A stretch of DNA of 48,206 nt. Origin: JALYNX01 sp040902845. GTDB lineage: Bacteria; Actinomycetota; Acidimicrobiia; Spongiisociales; ZC4RG35. Below the pieces are notes generated by a model. It searched no databases. It was not told the DNA's origin and worked only from the letters and a program-made list of their open reading frames with translations. Within the stretch, counting starts at the first letter, position 1. Each line of letters opens with the position of its first letter. Both the position numbers and the translations under genes were made by a program. Shown one piece after another: positions 24,413 through 32,050 of this stretch. The stretch spans positions 1 to 48,206 of the forward strand of contig JBBDWM010000005.1 in assembly GCA_040902845.1 (NCBI GenBank). Direction: 5' to 3'.

Positions 24413-25293
24413 CCGACGAGGGTGTCGACTCCGGCTTCGGTGACCATGTCGATGTCATCCTTGTACTTGAGGACGACGCCGAGGGTGCGCTCTATGGTCG
24501 GGACTGTCAGCTCGCCTGCCCCCAGGAGACGGAGTGACTCGGCCCAGTCGAGGGTCTCGGCGACACCGGGCGGCTTGAACAACTCCATGCGGCGGAGCTG
24601 TTGCATGGCACCGGTGATGGCGACCGCGAGACCATTCTCCAGTTCGGGGACCTTGCGCTTGATGATGTCCGTCTCGCGAGCCGGGGTCGGGTAGTCGATC
24701 CAGTGATAGATGCAGCGTCGCTTCAGGGCGTCGTGGATCTCCCGGGTCCGGTTGGAGGTCAGGATGACGATGGGCCGCTCCTCGGCGGCGATGGTTCCGA
24801 TCTCGGGGATGGTGACCTGAAAGTCTGAGAGCAACTCGAGAAGGAAGGCCTCGAACTCCTCGTCGGCCCGATCCAACTCGTCGATTAGCAGCACCGGCCT
24901 GTGCCCGTCCACGCTCGACTCGATGGCCTGGAGTAGCGGCCGGGCGATGAGGTACTCCCGGCTCATGATGTCGTGGGGGGTGGCGGTGGCTCCTTCGCCG
25001 CGGGCCTCGAGAAGACGGATCGCCATCATCTGGCGGGCGTAGTCCCACTCGTATAGAGCCTGGCCGACGTCGAGACCTTCGTAGCACTGGAGCCGGATCA
25101 GGCTCTCCCCGCTGATTGCAGCGAGGACCTTGGCAACCTCGGTCTTGCCCACCCCGGCCTCACCCTCCAAGAACAGGGGTCGGCCGAGCTGGACGGCGAG
25201 ATAAATGGCGACGACCAGGCTCTCGTCGGCGAAGTAGTTCTGATCGTCGAGGGTCTGCCCGAGATCTTCGATGCTGTTCGGGATCACCGGCAC
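24409..25293 (-). CDS. coxD: MoxR-type AAA+ ATPase CoxD (copy 1)
   Basis: A 294-residue MoxR/RavA-like ATPase. Walker A is GEAGVGKTE near 40-48, IRLQCYEGLDVGQALYEWDY follows, Walker B is PVLLIDELDRADEEFEAFLL, and sensor 1 is VILTSNRTREIHDALKRRC. In CO oxidisers CoxD unfolds apo-enzyme so that sulfur and copper can be added to the cofactor, together with CoxE. The GTG start at 25293 is only 42 bases from a divergent gene start at 25336. Confidence 0.92.
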   Translation of the reverse strand: MPVIPNSIEDLGQTLDDQNYFADESLVVAIYLAVQLGRPLFLEGEAGVGKTEVAKVLAAISGESLIRLQCYEGLDVGQALYEWDYARQMMAIRLLEARGEGATATPHDIMSREYLIARPLLQAIESSVDGHRPVLLIDELDRADEEFEAFLLELLSDFQVTIPEIGTIAAEERPIVILTSNRTREIHDALKRRCIYHWIDYPTPARETDIIKRKVPELENGLAVAITGAMQQLRRMELFKPPGVAETLDWAESLRLLGAGELTVPTIERTLGVVLKYKDDIDMVTEAGVDTLVG

Positions 25294-25323
25294 AGCCTAT
25301 GTCGCCTCTGCCGGGTAGGCCCA

Positions 25324-25329
25324 TAGAAT
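25324..25329 (+). promoter_or_regulatory. -10 element placing the XdhC mRNA start at its GTG
   Basis: TAGAAT ends six bases before the GTG at 25336, the spacing expected for a leaderless transcript. The 42-base divergent space must also hold the coxD promoter on the other strand. Confidence 0.45.
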
Positions 25330-25335
25330 CGGCCC

Positions 25336-26259
25336 GTGTACGGGATCACCCTCACCGTGGCCGCATGTCTGCGCTCGGGCACTCGAGCCGACGTCGCCTG
25401 GTTGGTGGAGGCCCATGGGCTGTCGATAGCCGACTGGTCCGACGCCGTGGTGTTCACCCCCGGGGGCGGCCGGATCGGGTCAATTGCCGGCGGTGCCCTC
25501 GACGGCGCGCTGGCCGATGTGGCAGGGCGGTGGAACGCGGGCCGGCTGATCGACATCGAGGTCAACGAGATCGACGCGCTGATCGCAGGCCTTCCCTCGG
25601 CAGGCTCTGCCCGATGTCTCCTGGTTCCGGCCGATGCGCTCCCAGGAGACCTTTGGGACCTGGCCGCCACCCGGCAATCGATATGCCTCGTGTGCCGGAT
25701 GGAAGGAGACGAGGTGGTCGAGATCAGCCTCTACACGACCGACACCATCGGCGAGGCGGGGGAGGTCGTCGAGCAGCTGTTCCAGGCCGGCGCCAGCGGC
25801 TCAACGGTGATCGACAATCAGGTAATCACCGTGTTCCGACCGGTGCCCCAACTCGTGGTGGTCGGAGATAGCCCGGTCGCTGACACCCTCACCGAGTTGG
25901 CGGCACTCGTTGGCTGGCGGGCCCAAATCCTCACCAACGCGGCGTCCGCGACCGGTGTCATCGCCACCCTGTCCAGGCTCGACAAAGTCGTGGTGACGGC
26001 GCATGACCTCGACCTCGCCGGCGCCGCCCTGATGGCCGCCCTGGATAGCGAAGTCGGGTACATCGGAGCGCTCGGCGCCCGCCGAATGCAGGAAAACCGG
26101 GCCGACTGGCTCGCCTATCGGGGAGTGACCGACCTCAGCCGCGTCCACGGTCCTGCAGGCATCGACATCGGAGCAGAGACCCCTTCCGAGATCGCGGTCT
26201 CGATCCTGGCCGAGGCCATCGCCGAAGGCGTCGATGTTCGGCCCGGCTCTGTGGAGTGA
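25336..26259 (+). CDS. XdhC family protein (full-length, diverged)
   Basis: A 307-residue protein with both XdhC parts. The N-terminal domain is diverged (GGGRIGSIAGGALDGALAD instead of the usual SVSGGC, so it lacks that Cys). The Rossmann part contains PQLVVVGDSPVADTLTELAALV near 177, GYIGALGARRMQENR, and GIDIGAETPSEIAVSILAEA. It probably contributes to molybdenum-cofactor handling for CO dehydrogenase. It starts a plus-strand set with a small protein, coxD2 and coxE2. No Shine-Dalgarno precedes the GTG; the -10 suggests a leaderless message. Confidence 0.82.
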   Translation: MYGITLTVAACLRSGTRADVAWLVEAHGLSIADWSDAVVFTPGGGRIGSIAGGALDGALADVAGRWNAGRLIDIEVNEIDALIAGLPSAGSARCLLVPADALPGDLWDLAATRQSICLVCRMEGDEVVEISLYTTDTIGEAGEVVEQLFQAGASGSTVIDNQVITVFRPVPQLVVVGDSPVADTLTELAALVGWRAQILTNAASATGVIATLSRLDKVVVTAHDLDLAGAALMAALDSEVGYIGALGARRMQENRADWLAYRGVTDLSRVHGPAGIDIGAETPSEIAVSILAEAIAEGVDVRPGSVE

Positions 26260-26325
26260 GCAACGCTTGCCGGTTAGACTCAAGAATCGACCTTCTCAGG
26301 CGACATAGTCCCCAGGGAGCACCAG

Positions 26326-26574
26326 ATGACCGGCCAAGACGAGACCACCGCTGACGTCCTGCGGTCGGTTTGGGCGACCACTCACGACCACGACCTCGAC
26401 GAGGACTGCAGCCCCAACAAGGCGTGCCGCAACATGAAGGATGTGACCTTCGACGGCTACGCCGAGCCGGGAAGCGACATCGGGGCGGCGTGGCGGGCCA
26501 AATTGGCCCGCGAAGGCAAGCTGGCCCCATCCGGTGGTTCGATCCGCGATCTGGTCCTCGGTCAGGGCGAGTAG
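26326..26574 (+). CDS. Small acidic protein of unknown function
   Basis: An 82-residue soluble protein that I do not recognise. It has two cysteines in a DEDCSPNKACRNM motif and a C-terminal AAWRAKLAREGKLAPSGGSI stretch. An AGGGAG sequence lies about eight bases before the ATG. It sits between the XdhC gene and coxD2, both on the same strand, 66 and 43 bases away, so it likely belongs to the cox maturation set. A metal or redox role for the cysteines is only a guess. Confidence 0.55.
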   Translation: MTGQDETTADVLRSVWATTHDHDLDEDCSPNKACRNMKDVTFDGYAEPGSDIGAAWRAKLAREGKLAPSGGSIRDLVLGQGE

Positions 26575-26617
26575 CCCTGACCAAAGCGGCCACTTCCCAC
26601 CGACAGGCGATCAGGTT

Positions 26618-27505
26618 GTGAGCGACGACCAGGCACCCATCGCCGGCGTTGCCGAACTCACCGACCGGCTCCGCCAGGGCGGATACCTTGCCGACCGGGG
26701 TCTGTCCACCGCTGTATACGTTGCCATGACGTTGGGCCGTCCGCTGCTACTCGAGGGCGAAGTCGGGGTGGGTAAGACCGAATTGGCCAAGGTGCTGGCG
26801 TCGGTGTTCGACCGCCGTCTGATCCGACTCCAGTGCTACGAGGGTATCGACACCAACCAGGCTCTCTATGAATGGGACTACGCCCGTCAGATGCTCCATA
26901 TCCGAGCGCTCTCGGAGCACAACCTCGCCGACGAGGCGCAGGTCGACAAGCTTTTCGGCCCCAAGTTCCTCCTGGAGCGGCCGCTGCTCACCGCGGTACG
27001 CGAAGGTGACCGGGCTGTGCTGCTGATCGACGAGATCGACCGAGCCGACGACGAATTCGAGGCGTTCCTGCTCGAGCTGCTCTCCGACTACCAGATCACC
27101 ATCCCCGAGATCGGCACCATCGTCGCCGAGGCTCCGCCCCTGGTGATCCTCACCTCAAATCGCACCCGCGAGCTCCACGACGCCCTCAAGCGGCGCTGCC
27201 TTTACCACTGGGTGGGTTATCCCAGCGCCGAACGCGAGGTGGAGATCATCCTGGTCCGGGCCCCTGGGGCAACCGAGACCCTGGCCCGCAAGGTGGTGGC
27301 CGCGGTAAACCGGCTCCGCCAACTCGACCTGGCCAAGCCACCCGGCGTTGCCGAGACACTCGATTGGGTGGCCACCCTGAGCCTCCTCGATCGTTCGGAC
27401 CTCGACGCAGGCACGGTGCAGGACACCCTGGGTGCCGTCGTCAAGGAACGCGACGACCTCGAGACGGTGCTTGCCCACCTCGAGGAGATCGCTGTCGATG
27501 GATGA
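26618..27505 (+). CDS. coxD: MoxR-type AAA+ ATPase CoxD (copy 2)
   Basis: A 295-residue MoxR ATPase closely similar to the one at 24409. It has Walker A GEVGVGKTE, IRLQCYEGIDTNQALYEWDY, Walker B AVLLIDEIDRADDEFEAFLL, and VILTSNRTRELHDALKRRC. It has an extra insert (LADEAQVDKLFGPKFLLERP) before the Walker B region. The likely start is the GTG at 26618, translated MSDDQAPIAG; longer in-frame starts add residues from outside the domain. It overlaps coxE2 by eight bases. Two CoxD copies in one locus is unusual. Confidence 0.9.
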   Translation: MSDDQAPIAGVAELTDRLRQGGYLADRGLSTAVYVAMTLGRPLLLEGEVGVGKTELAKVLASVFDRRLIRLQCYEGIDTNQALYEWDYARQMLHIRALSEHNLADEAQVDKLFGPKFLLERPLLTAVREGDRAVLLIDEIDRADDEFEAFLLELLSDYQITIPEIGTIVAEAPPLVILTSNRTRELHDALKRRCLYHWVGYPSAEREVEIILVRAPGATETLARKVVAAVNRLRQLDLAKPPGVAETLDWVATLSLLDRSDLDAGTVQDTLGAVVKERDDLETVLAHLEEIAVDG

Positions 27506-28667
27506 GGGAGGGCGCGCTCTGGAATACGTAGATCTGGACGAACGGACACCGTTCGTCCAGATGCTGGTGGACTTCGGCGATGAGCTGCGCGCAGCAGGGA
27601 TGCCGGTGGGGTCGGGCGACCTGCTTGCCTACTGCGGCGCCATGGCGTCGCTCGACCCGGGCGATCTGGTGGACCTCTATTGGGGAGGTCGGACGACGCT
27701 GGTCACGCGCCGCGACCACATCGCGGTCTATGACCGGGTATTCCGGAGCTTCTTCCTCGACGACAACAACACCGTGCCCGAGCCACTCAAGCTCGCACTC
27801 AAGCAGTCCAACATCGAGAGCCAGGCAGTGATCGAGGTACCCGCCACCGAGCCGGGCCGGCTCGGCAAGGAACAGGAGGAGGCCAAGTTGGGGCTGATGG
27901 CTTCCGACATCGAGATCTGGCGTCACAAGTCGTTCGCCGCCTGCACAGTTGACGAGCTGGCGGCCCTCCGCCGGATCATGGTCCGCATCCGGGTCGTCCC
28001 GCCCCGTCGCCGCACCCGGCGCACCCATCCGACGTCGTCGGGGGCCCGGCCCGACCTGCGACGCACAGTTCGCACCACGTTGCGAACCCACGGCGAGCCG
28101 TCCGAGCTCTTCTGGCGACAGTGCCGGCTGAAGATGAGGCCTTTGGTCCTCATCCTTGATGTATCAGGATCGATGGCGGACTACTCCCGCAACCTTCTCC
28201 AGTTCGCGTACTCGACCCGACGTGCCGCCTCTCGAGTCGAGGTCTTCTGTTTCGGGACCCGTCTGACCAGGATTACCCGGTCGTTGGAGAAGCGGCGGCC
28301 CGACGACGCCCTGGACGATGCCGCCCGGTCGGTGTTCGACTGGGAGGGCGGGACACGTATCGGCCACGCCATCGACACCTTTGTCCGCGATTGGGGCCGC
28401 CGGGGAATGAGCCGAGGGGCGATCGTGGTCATCTGTTCCGACGGGCTCGATCGTGGCGACCCGGCCCTGCTCGCTGGAGCCATGGAGCGGCTGTCCCGCT
28501 TGAGCCACAAGGTGGTGTGGATGAACCCACACAAGGGCGACAACCCCGACTTTCGGCCAACGACCCTGGGCATGATGGTGGCTGCGCCTTTTGTCGACCT
28601 GCTCCTCTCCGGCCACGATCTGGCCAGCCTCGAGGAGTTGGCCGAGCGGCTGCCCGAGTTGAGATGA
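27498..28667 (+). CDS. coxE: VWA-domain CoxE family protein (copy 2)
   Basis: A 389-residue protein with a VWA domain after residue 210: MRPLVLILDVSGSMADYSRN carries the MIDAS DxSGS, followed by VEVFCFGTRLTRIT and VVICSDGLDRGDPALLAGAM. The preceding basic segment (RVVPPRRRTRRTHPTSSGAR) matches the CoxE linker. ATG 27498 overlaps the coxD2 end. It forms a working pair with coxD2, as copy 1 does with coxD1. The two pairs are paralogues that may serve different molybdoenzymes or different maturation steps. Confidence 0.88.
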   Translation: MDEGGRALEYVDLDERTPFVQMLVDFGDELRAAGMPVGSGDLLAYCGAMASLDPGDLVDLYWGGRTTLVTRRDHIAVYDRVFRSFFLDDNNTVPEPLKLALKQSNIESQAVIEVPATEPGRLGKEQEEAKLGLMASDIEIWRHKSFAACTVDELAALRRIMVRIRVVPPRRRTRRTHPTSSGARPDLRRTVRTTLRTHGEPSELFWRQCRLKMRPLVLILDVSGSMADYSRNLLQFAYSTRRAASRVEVFCFGTRLTRITRSLEKRRPDDALDDAARSVFDWEGGTRIGHAIDTFVRDWGRRGMSRGAIVVICSDGLDRGDPALLAGAMERLSRLSHKVVWMNPHKGDNPDFRPTTLGMMVAAPFVDLLLSGHDLASLEELAERLPELR

Positions 28668-28683
28668 CCGTGAGGAGGCTGCC

Positions 28684-29016
28684 GTGAAGTGGAGCGTGTC
28701 ACTCGTTGCCGAGGGCGACCGGACGATCGAACTGGCCGAAGTGGTGGAGCTTGCGGATGCCGTGGCTGCCAGCAACGGGATCGCCACCGGTATGGGCACC
28801 CTCGGGTATGGCGCCCAGATCGTGGTTGAGGCCGACAGCAGCGACCAAGCGGTGGATCGGGCGATGGCGTTGTTCACCGCAGCCGCAGACAAGGCCGGTC
28901 TACCCCCGTGGCCGATCACCCGGGCGGAGACCATCGCCGACGAGGACGATCTGGACTACGGCTTCGAGGACGTTCCGGAGGGCGAGCTGTCCGGTCCGGC
29001 GGGCGCCCTGGAGTGA
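28684..29016 (+). CDS. Conserved small protein of unknown function
   Basis: A 110-residue protein beginning MKWSVSLVAEGDRTIELAEV with an alternating strand/helix pattern (SNGIATGMGTLGYGAQIVVEA, AVDRAMALFTAAADKAGLP) suggesting a ferredoxin-like or ACT-like fold; this is a guess. The C-terminal third is acidic. A perfect AGGAGG at 28673-28678 precedes the GTG, and the stop overlaps the next start as GTGA. It lies directly after coxE2 and may be cotranscribed with it. Confidence 0.65.
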   Translation: MKWSVSLVAEGDRTIELAEVVELADAVAASNGIATGMGTLGYGAQIVVEADSSDQAVDRAMALFTAAADKAGLPPWPITRAETIADEDDLDYGFEDVPEGELSGPAGALE

Positions 29017-29459
29017 TCCGACTCGGCTCATTGGCGGGCTATCCCTTCGAGGGCCCTCGGGTTCTTGCCGGATGGACGGCCCCCAAGATCGCCGCCGTCT
29101 TCGCCATCGCCTACAAGCCAAACCCCGTTGCCAAGCCGGAGGAGTACGGGGTGGTGTACGTGGGCCACTCCGACGATCTTTCCTCTGAGGGGCTTCCCTT
29201 CAGCCACGCCACCTCTCCCTGCTGGCTGGCCCGGGTCAATGGGAAGCGTTTCGAGCTCTACATCGCCACGTATGAGGCCCCGGGCGCCCAGACGCCGCAC
29301 CGGGGGCAGATAGCCCGGGAGCTGATAGCTATCTACCGGCCGGGGTGCAACCCGGAGCAGTACGACCAGTCTTGGAAGGACCACTGGATAGGGGAGTACG
29401 AGACCCCGGGCACCACCGGCCCCCTGACCACGGATCGAGACCCGTCAGGGGGCCGGTAG
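29013..29459 (+). CDS. Possible GIY-YIG superfamily-like protein
   Basis: A 148-residue protein. GVVYVGHSDDLS near residue 45, LYIATYEAPGAQTPHRGQIA and RELIAIYRPGCNPEQYD resemble the YxG, basic and E...N elements of GIY-YIG nuclease folds, but the first GIY element is not clear. I would call it superfamily-like only. The GTG start overlaps the previous stop. The last 15 or so codons lie inside a long inverted repeat (29415-29457), so the C-terminus is encoded by a terminator. Confidence 0.5.
   Translation: MIRLGSLAGYPFEGPRVLAGWTAPKIAAVFAIAYKPNPVAKPEEYGVVYVGHSDDLSSEGLPFSHATSPCWLARVNGKRFELYIATYEAPGAQTPHRGQIARELIAIYRPGCNPEQYDQSWKDHWIGEYETPGTTGPLTTDRDPSGGR
29415..29457. terminator. Bidirectional hairpin terminator
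   Basis: A perfect 14-base stem: ACCGGCCCCCTGAC at 29415-29428 and GTCAGGGGGCCGGT at 29444-29457, loop of 15 bases. It overlaps the end of the plus-strand gene and precedes the end of the convergent minus-strand gene at 29473, so it can serve both. Confidence 0.7.
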
Positions 29460-29472
29460 CCCGCGGTCTCGC

Positions 29473-30327
29473 CTAAGGCGTGATCACCAGGGTGTCGAGC
29501 ACGGTCCTGAGCTCGGCCACGTCCTCCTCTGGGGTCTCCGGCCACCAGGTTGCTTCGACAAGGACCGGGGTCCCCTCCACGTCGAGAAACCAGAGCTCCA
29601 GCGGCTGATTCTCGGTCTGGTAATAACGGCCATCCCAGTTGGAGCCGCCCCAGACCGTGAAATCCTGGCTGATACAACTGGGGCGGACCTCGGTCGCGAG
29701 GTGGTATCCCTCATGTCCAAAGGCACTGACCGGTGTCAGGGCTCCGGTGTTGGTGAATCCAGCGGCAACGAACTGGTTGGCCAGACCTTCTGCCGTGGTC
29801 GCGGCGGCCTGTTGGGTACGCCCAGATTCACAGGCCGACGACCACACCCGATCGACCTCCGCTATGAAGAGTGCGATGTAGGGGCCGTCGTCCACAAGCG
29901 ATTTCATCGCCCCGGCGGCGGTCCCTAGCCACCCATTGCTCTCGATGACGAACGTGCCTCTCAATGATGTGGACTCCAAGAGGTCGGTGTCAGCGAAGTA
30001 GGCGCCCGGATCGATGGGCTGGAATTCCATGCTCATAGTGAGCCGGGTCGCATTCGGGGCCGGCTCGGCCACCGGAGTGTTGTCCCTGGTCAGGACGAAG
30101 ACGAGCCCTGCGACCAGGATCGCCGCCGCCGCCGCGATCCCGATCAATGGGCCTCGCCAGCGGTTGCGGTTTGCCTGAACCTCAGTCCCGGGTCTGTGAT
30201 CAATCTGCATTTCCATCCTCCTCTCCAGAGGGGTCGTGAGGACAGGCACAGCGACAGAACCGAGGCTGTTGGGATCCCGCACGGGGTTGGCCCTGCGGAC
30301 CATTCGATCGATCTGTTCGTGTGTCAT
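29473..30327 (-). CDS. Membrane protein partner of the ECF sigma factor
   Basis: A 284-residue protein with a cytoplasmic N-terminus (RMVRRANPVRDPNSL, a motif I associate with proteins encoded after actinobacterial ECF sigma factors), one membrane span (IGIAAAAAILVAGLVFVLT, about 62-80) and a roughly 200-residue external domain of unknown type with two cysteines. It lacks the HxxxCxxC zinc motif of classic anti-sigma factors. Its start overlaps the sigma gene as ATGA. Negative control of the sigma factor is inferred from position and topology. Confidence 0.7.
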   Translation of the reverse strand: MTHEQIDRMVRRANPVRDPNSLGSVAVPVLTTPLERRMEMQIDHRPGTEVQANRNRWRGPLIGIAAAAAILVAGLVFVLTRDNTPVAEPAPNATRLTMSMEFQPIDPGAYFADTDLLESTSLRGTFVIESNGWLGTAAGAMKSLVDDGPYIALFIAEVDRVWSSACESGRTQQAAATTAEGLANQFVAAGFTNTGALTPVSAFGHEGYHLATEVRPSCISQDFTVWGGSNWDGRYYQTENQPLELWFLDVEGTPVLVEATWWPETPEEDVAELRTVLDTLVITP

Positions 30328-30884
30328 GTCCCTCCTTCCTCGGCAATCGGAGGGGAATTGTTTGGCTGCCTATCCAGGCTCGGCTCGAGGACACGGGCCA
30401 GGTGCTGGTAGGAGCGGTGGATTCTCTGGCGGACTGCGCCCGCGGTCATGCCCGTGATCTCGGCGATCTCCTCATGGGACAGGTCCTCCCATGCATGGAG
30501 CATGACGATCTCCTGGTCCTTCGGCTTCAGATTGCGAACCGCGGCCGCGACCCGCTGGTCCTCTGTGTTCTGCACAACAAGGTCCACAGGGTCCGTCGCC
30601 GGCGCCACACCCAGGTTGCTGAGCTTCTCATCCAATCGCGATCGACGATGGAACGCTCTTCGGTGATTGGAGACGACTTTGCCGGCGATGCCGTACAGGT
30701 ACGGAACGGTCTTGGGAGGGCGGGGGATCTCATCGATTCGTCGCCATGCCACCATGAACACCTCGTTGCAGGCATCCTCGGCGTGAGTCGGCGCAGCTCT
30801 ACGCAAGCAATAGGCGAGGATCTGGAGGCGGTACTCGGTCCAAATCTCCTCGAAGCGCGATCTCTGGTCCGTCCTGGATGCCAT
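30324..30884 (-). CDS. ECF RNA polymerase sigma factor
   Basis: A 186-residue sigma-70 family regulator. Region 2 is EDACNEVFMVAWRRIDEIP near 37-56, and region 4 is LKPKDQEIVMLHAWEDLSHE with the helix-turn-helix EIAEITGMTAGAVRQRIHR near 140-160. There is no region 3, as expected for ECF type. I took ATG 30884; a GTG one codon earlier is possible. AGGAA precedes it on the minus strand. A matching ECF-type promoter sits just upstream. It lies directly after the cox operon terminator, but control of cox genes is not shown. Confidence 0.9.
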   Translation of the reverse strand: MASRTDQRSRFEEIWTEYRLQILAYCLRRAAPTHAEDACNEVFMVAWRRIDEIPRPPKTVPYLYGIAGKVVSNHRRAFHRRSRLDEKLSNLGVAPATDPVDLVVQNTEDQRVAAAVRNLKPKDQEIVMLHAWEDLSHEEIAEITGMTAGAVRQRIHRSYQHLARVLEPSLDRQPNNSPPIAEEGGT

Positions 30885-30902
30885 CACTCATTCCTGTCCG
30901 GG

Positions 30903-30927
30903 GACGGCGGTTTCGTGACAGGTTTCC
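30903..30927 (-). promoter_or_regulatory. ECF-type promoter before the sigma factor gene
   Basis: On the minus strand GGAAAC (30927-30922) and CGTC (30906-30903) are 15 bases apart, the classic ECF -35/-10 pattern, about 19 bases before the start codon. An eight-base inverted repeat, GTGACAGG (30915-30922) and CCTGTCAC (30942-30949), overlaps the -35. Autoregulation is likely. Confidence 0.5.
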
Positions 30928-31018
30928 GTTTTGACGCGATTCCTGTCACATCACTGAAGCGGCCGGACATGGAGTATGCATACCGGAGCACCGGTTTCGG
31001 TGATTCGGAGGGGAAAGG

Positions 31019-31045
31019 GATGGGCCGGGTCGGCCCCGGCCCATC
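31019..31045 (-). terminator. Terminator of the cox operon
   Basis: A perfect 11-base stem, GATGGGCCGGG at 31019-31029 and CCCGGCCCATC at 31035-31045, with a five-base loop, lies 38 bases past the last cox-operon gene on the minus strand. No T tract follows, as is common at high GC. The rest of 30928-31082 holds nothing else that I can name. Confidence 0.6.
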
Positions 31046-31082
31046 TCGACAGTGGGGGACGCGGCAGGGCGTCGGCCCCGCT

Positions 31083-31493
31083 CTACGCGGGCTCGACCTG
31101 GTCGGCCAGCGGGGCGTGGGCGTTCTTCCCCGGGCCGTCCGGGAGATAGCCGACCCCGTCATGCAGCCGTGACCGGCGACTCCCCGATGCGGGGAGGGCT
31201 GTGCCTCGGGCCGGCACCTTCTCCGGGTCGTAGGTCGCGCCCACCACGATGCCCTCGGCCATTCCGTAGAGCAGGGGGAGGGCTCCGGCGATCACACCTC
31301 CGGTGCGGTTGATGTGCTTGAGGTTGCCTTCGATGGAAGCGGCGTTGTCCTTGATCTGCTGGACAAGGTCGTTGCATTCCTCGAGGCCGGTGGCGACCCG
31401 GGTGAGCTGGCCTCCCACTATGTAGAGGTAGATGGCCAGCCCTGCAATAAGCAGGACGATGTCGACCACGGTGAAGACGATCAGGCCGTTCAT
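31083..31493 (-). CDS. Small membrane protein, cox cassette member 5
   Basis: A 136-residue protein with one N-terminal span (IVFTVVDIVLLIAGLAIYLYIV, about 5-26), then a helix with repeated heptad-like residues (LTRVATGLEECNDLVQQIKDN), and a hydrophobic stretch (GGVIAGALPLLYGMAEGIVVG, about 65-85) that could touch the membrane. A polar tail ends the protein. No family is recognised; the coiled section resembles DUF948-type proteins. It overlaps member 4 by four bases and is the last gene before the hairpin terminator. Confidence 0.65.
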   Translation of the reverse strand: MNGLIVFTVVDIVLLIAGLAIYLYIVGGQLTRVATGLEECNDLVQQIKDNAASIEGNLKHINRTGGVIAGALPLLYGMAEGIVVGATYDPEKVPARGTALPASGSRRSRLHDGVGYLPDGPGKNAHAPLADQVEPA

Positions 31494-31783
31494 GAGCGCA
31501 CCTTCCCGAGGACGCGTCCCAGGAAGAGGTGGTGCTCGAGGCCCTCAGCTAGCACAAGGTCGACGCCGGCGGCCGTCGTGTTGAGCAGGGCCGCATCTGC
31601 TGTGTTGGCCTCAGCCTGGGTGAGGGTGGCCTTGATCCCAGCGACCCTGCGCTCGATGGTGCGCACCAGCACGACGAGGATGGTGAGCAGGGCGGCCACA
31701 GCCACCACCACGACGAGCCCGGCCCAGTTGGCAATCTGCCAGAGGGTCTCCTGGTTATCGGTCAGGGCAAAGACCATGCTCAT
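31490..31783 (-). CDS. Small membrane protein, cox cassette member 4
   Basis: A 97-residue protein with one membrane segment (WAGLVVVVAVAALLTILVVLV, about 20-40) followed by a basic ERR and an amphipathic helix (VAGIKATLTQAEANTADAALL), then a short tail. The topology is probably N-out, C-in by the positive-inside rule. I do not recognise the family. It overlaps its neighbours by four bases on both sides (ATGA), showing tight translational coupling within the cox operon. Confidence 0.65.
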   Translation of the reverse strand: MSMVFALTDNQETLWQIANWAGLVVVVAVAALLTILVVLVRTIERRVAGIKATLTQAEANTADAALLNTTAAGVDLVLAEGLEHHLFLGRVLGKVRS

Positions 31784-32040
31784 CCTCCCAGCCGCTTCCG
31801 GCCGCGCTCGAGTCCTTGGATGACGTTGACCGCCATCGTGTTGGTGGTGGCCAGGTCGGCGAGGGCCGCCGTGTTCACCACCGACTTCTTCAAGCTGTTG
31901 TCGATCAACTTGGCTTCTTTCCCGATCTTTCTGGCAAGAACCAGGATCGGCACCACGAGAGCAACCACCACCAGGACTATGACGATCCCGATGACGTATC
32001 CGACCAACCAGCCGGTGTTTCCTTCGAAGAGCTCGTTCAT
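31780..32040 (-). CDS. Small membrane protein, cox cassette member 3
   Basis: An 86-residue protein. A long hydrophobic span (YVIGIVIVLVVVALVVPILVLA, about 15-36) is followed by basic residues (RKIGKEAK) and a helical stretch, IDNSLKKSVVNTAALADLAT. The C-terminus is basic (ERGRKRLGG). The shape is the same as the other four: short N-terminus, one span, amphipathic cytoplasmic helix. No known domain is visible. It lies ten bases after member 2. Confidence 0.65.
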   Translation of the reverse strand: MNELFEGNTGWLVGYVIGIVIVLVVVALVVPILVLARKIGKEAKLIDNSLKKSVVNTAALADLATTNTMAVNVIQGLERGRKRLGG

Positions 32041-32050
32041 GTTCTATGCC

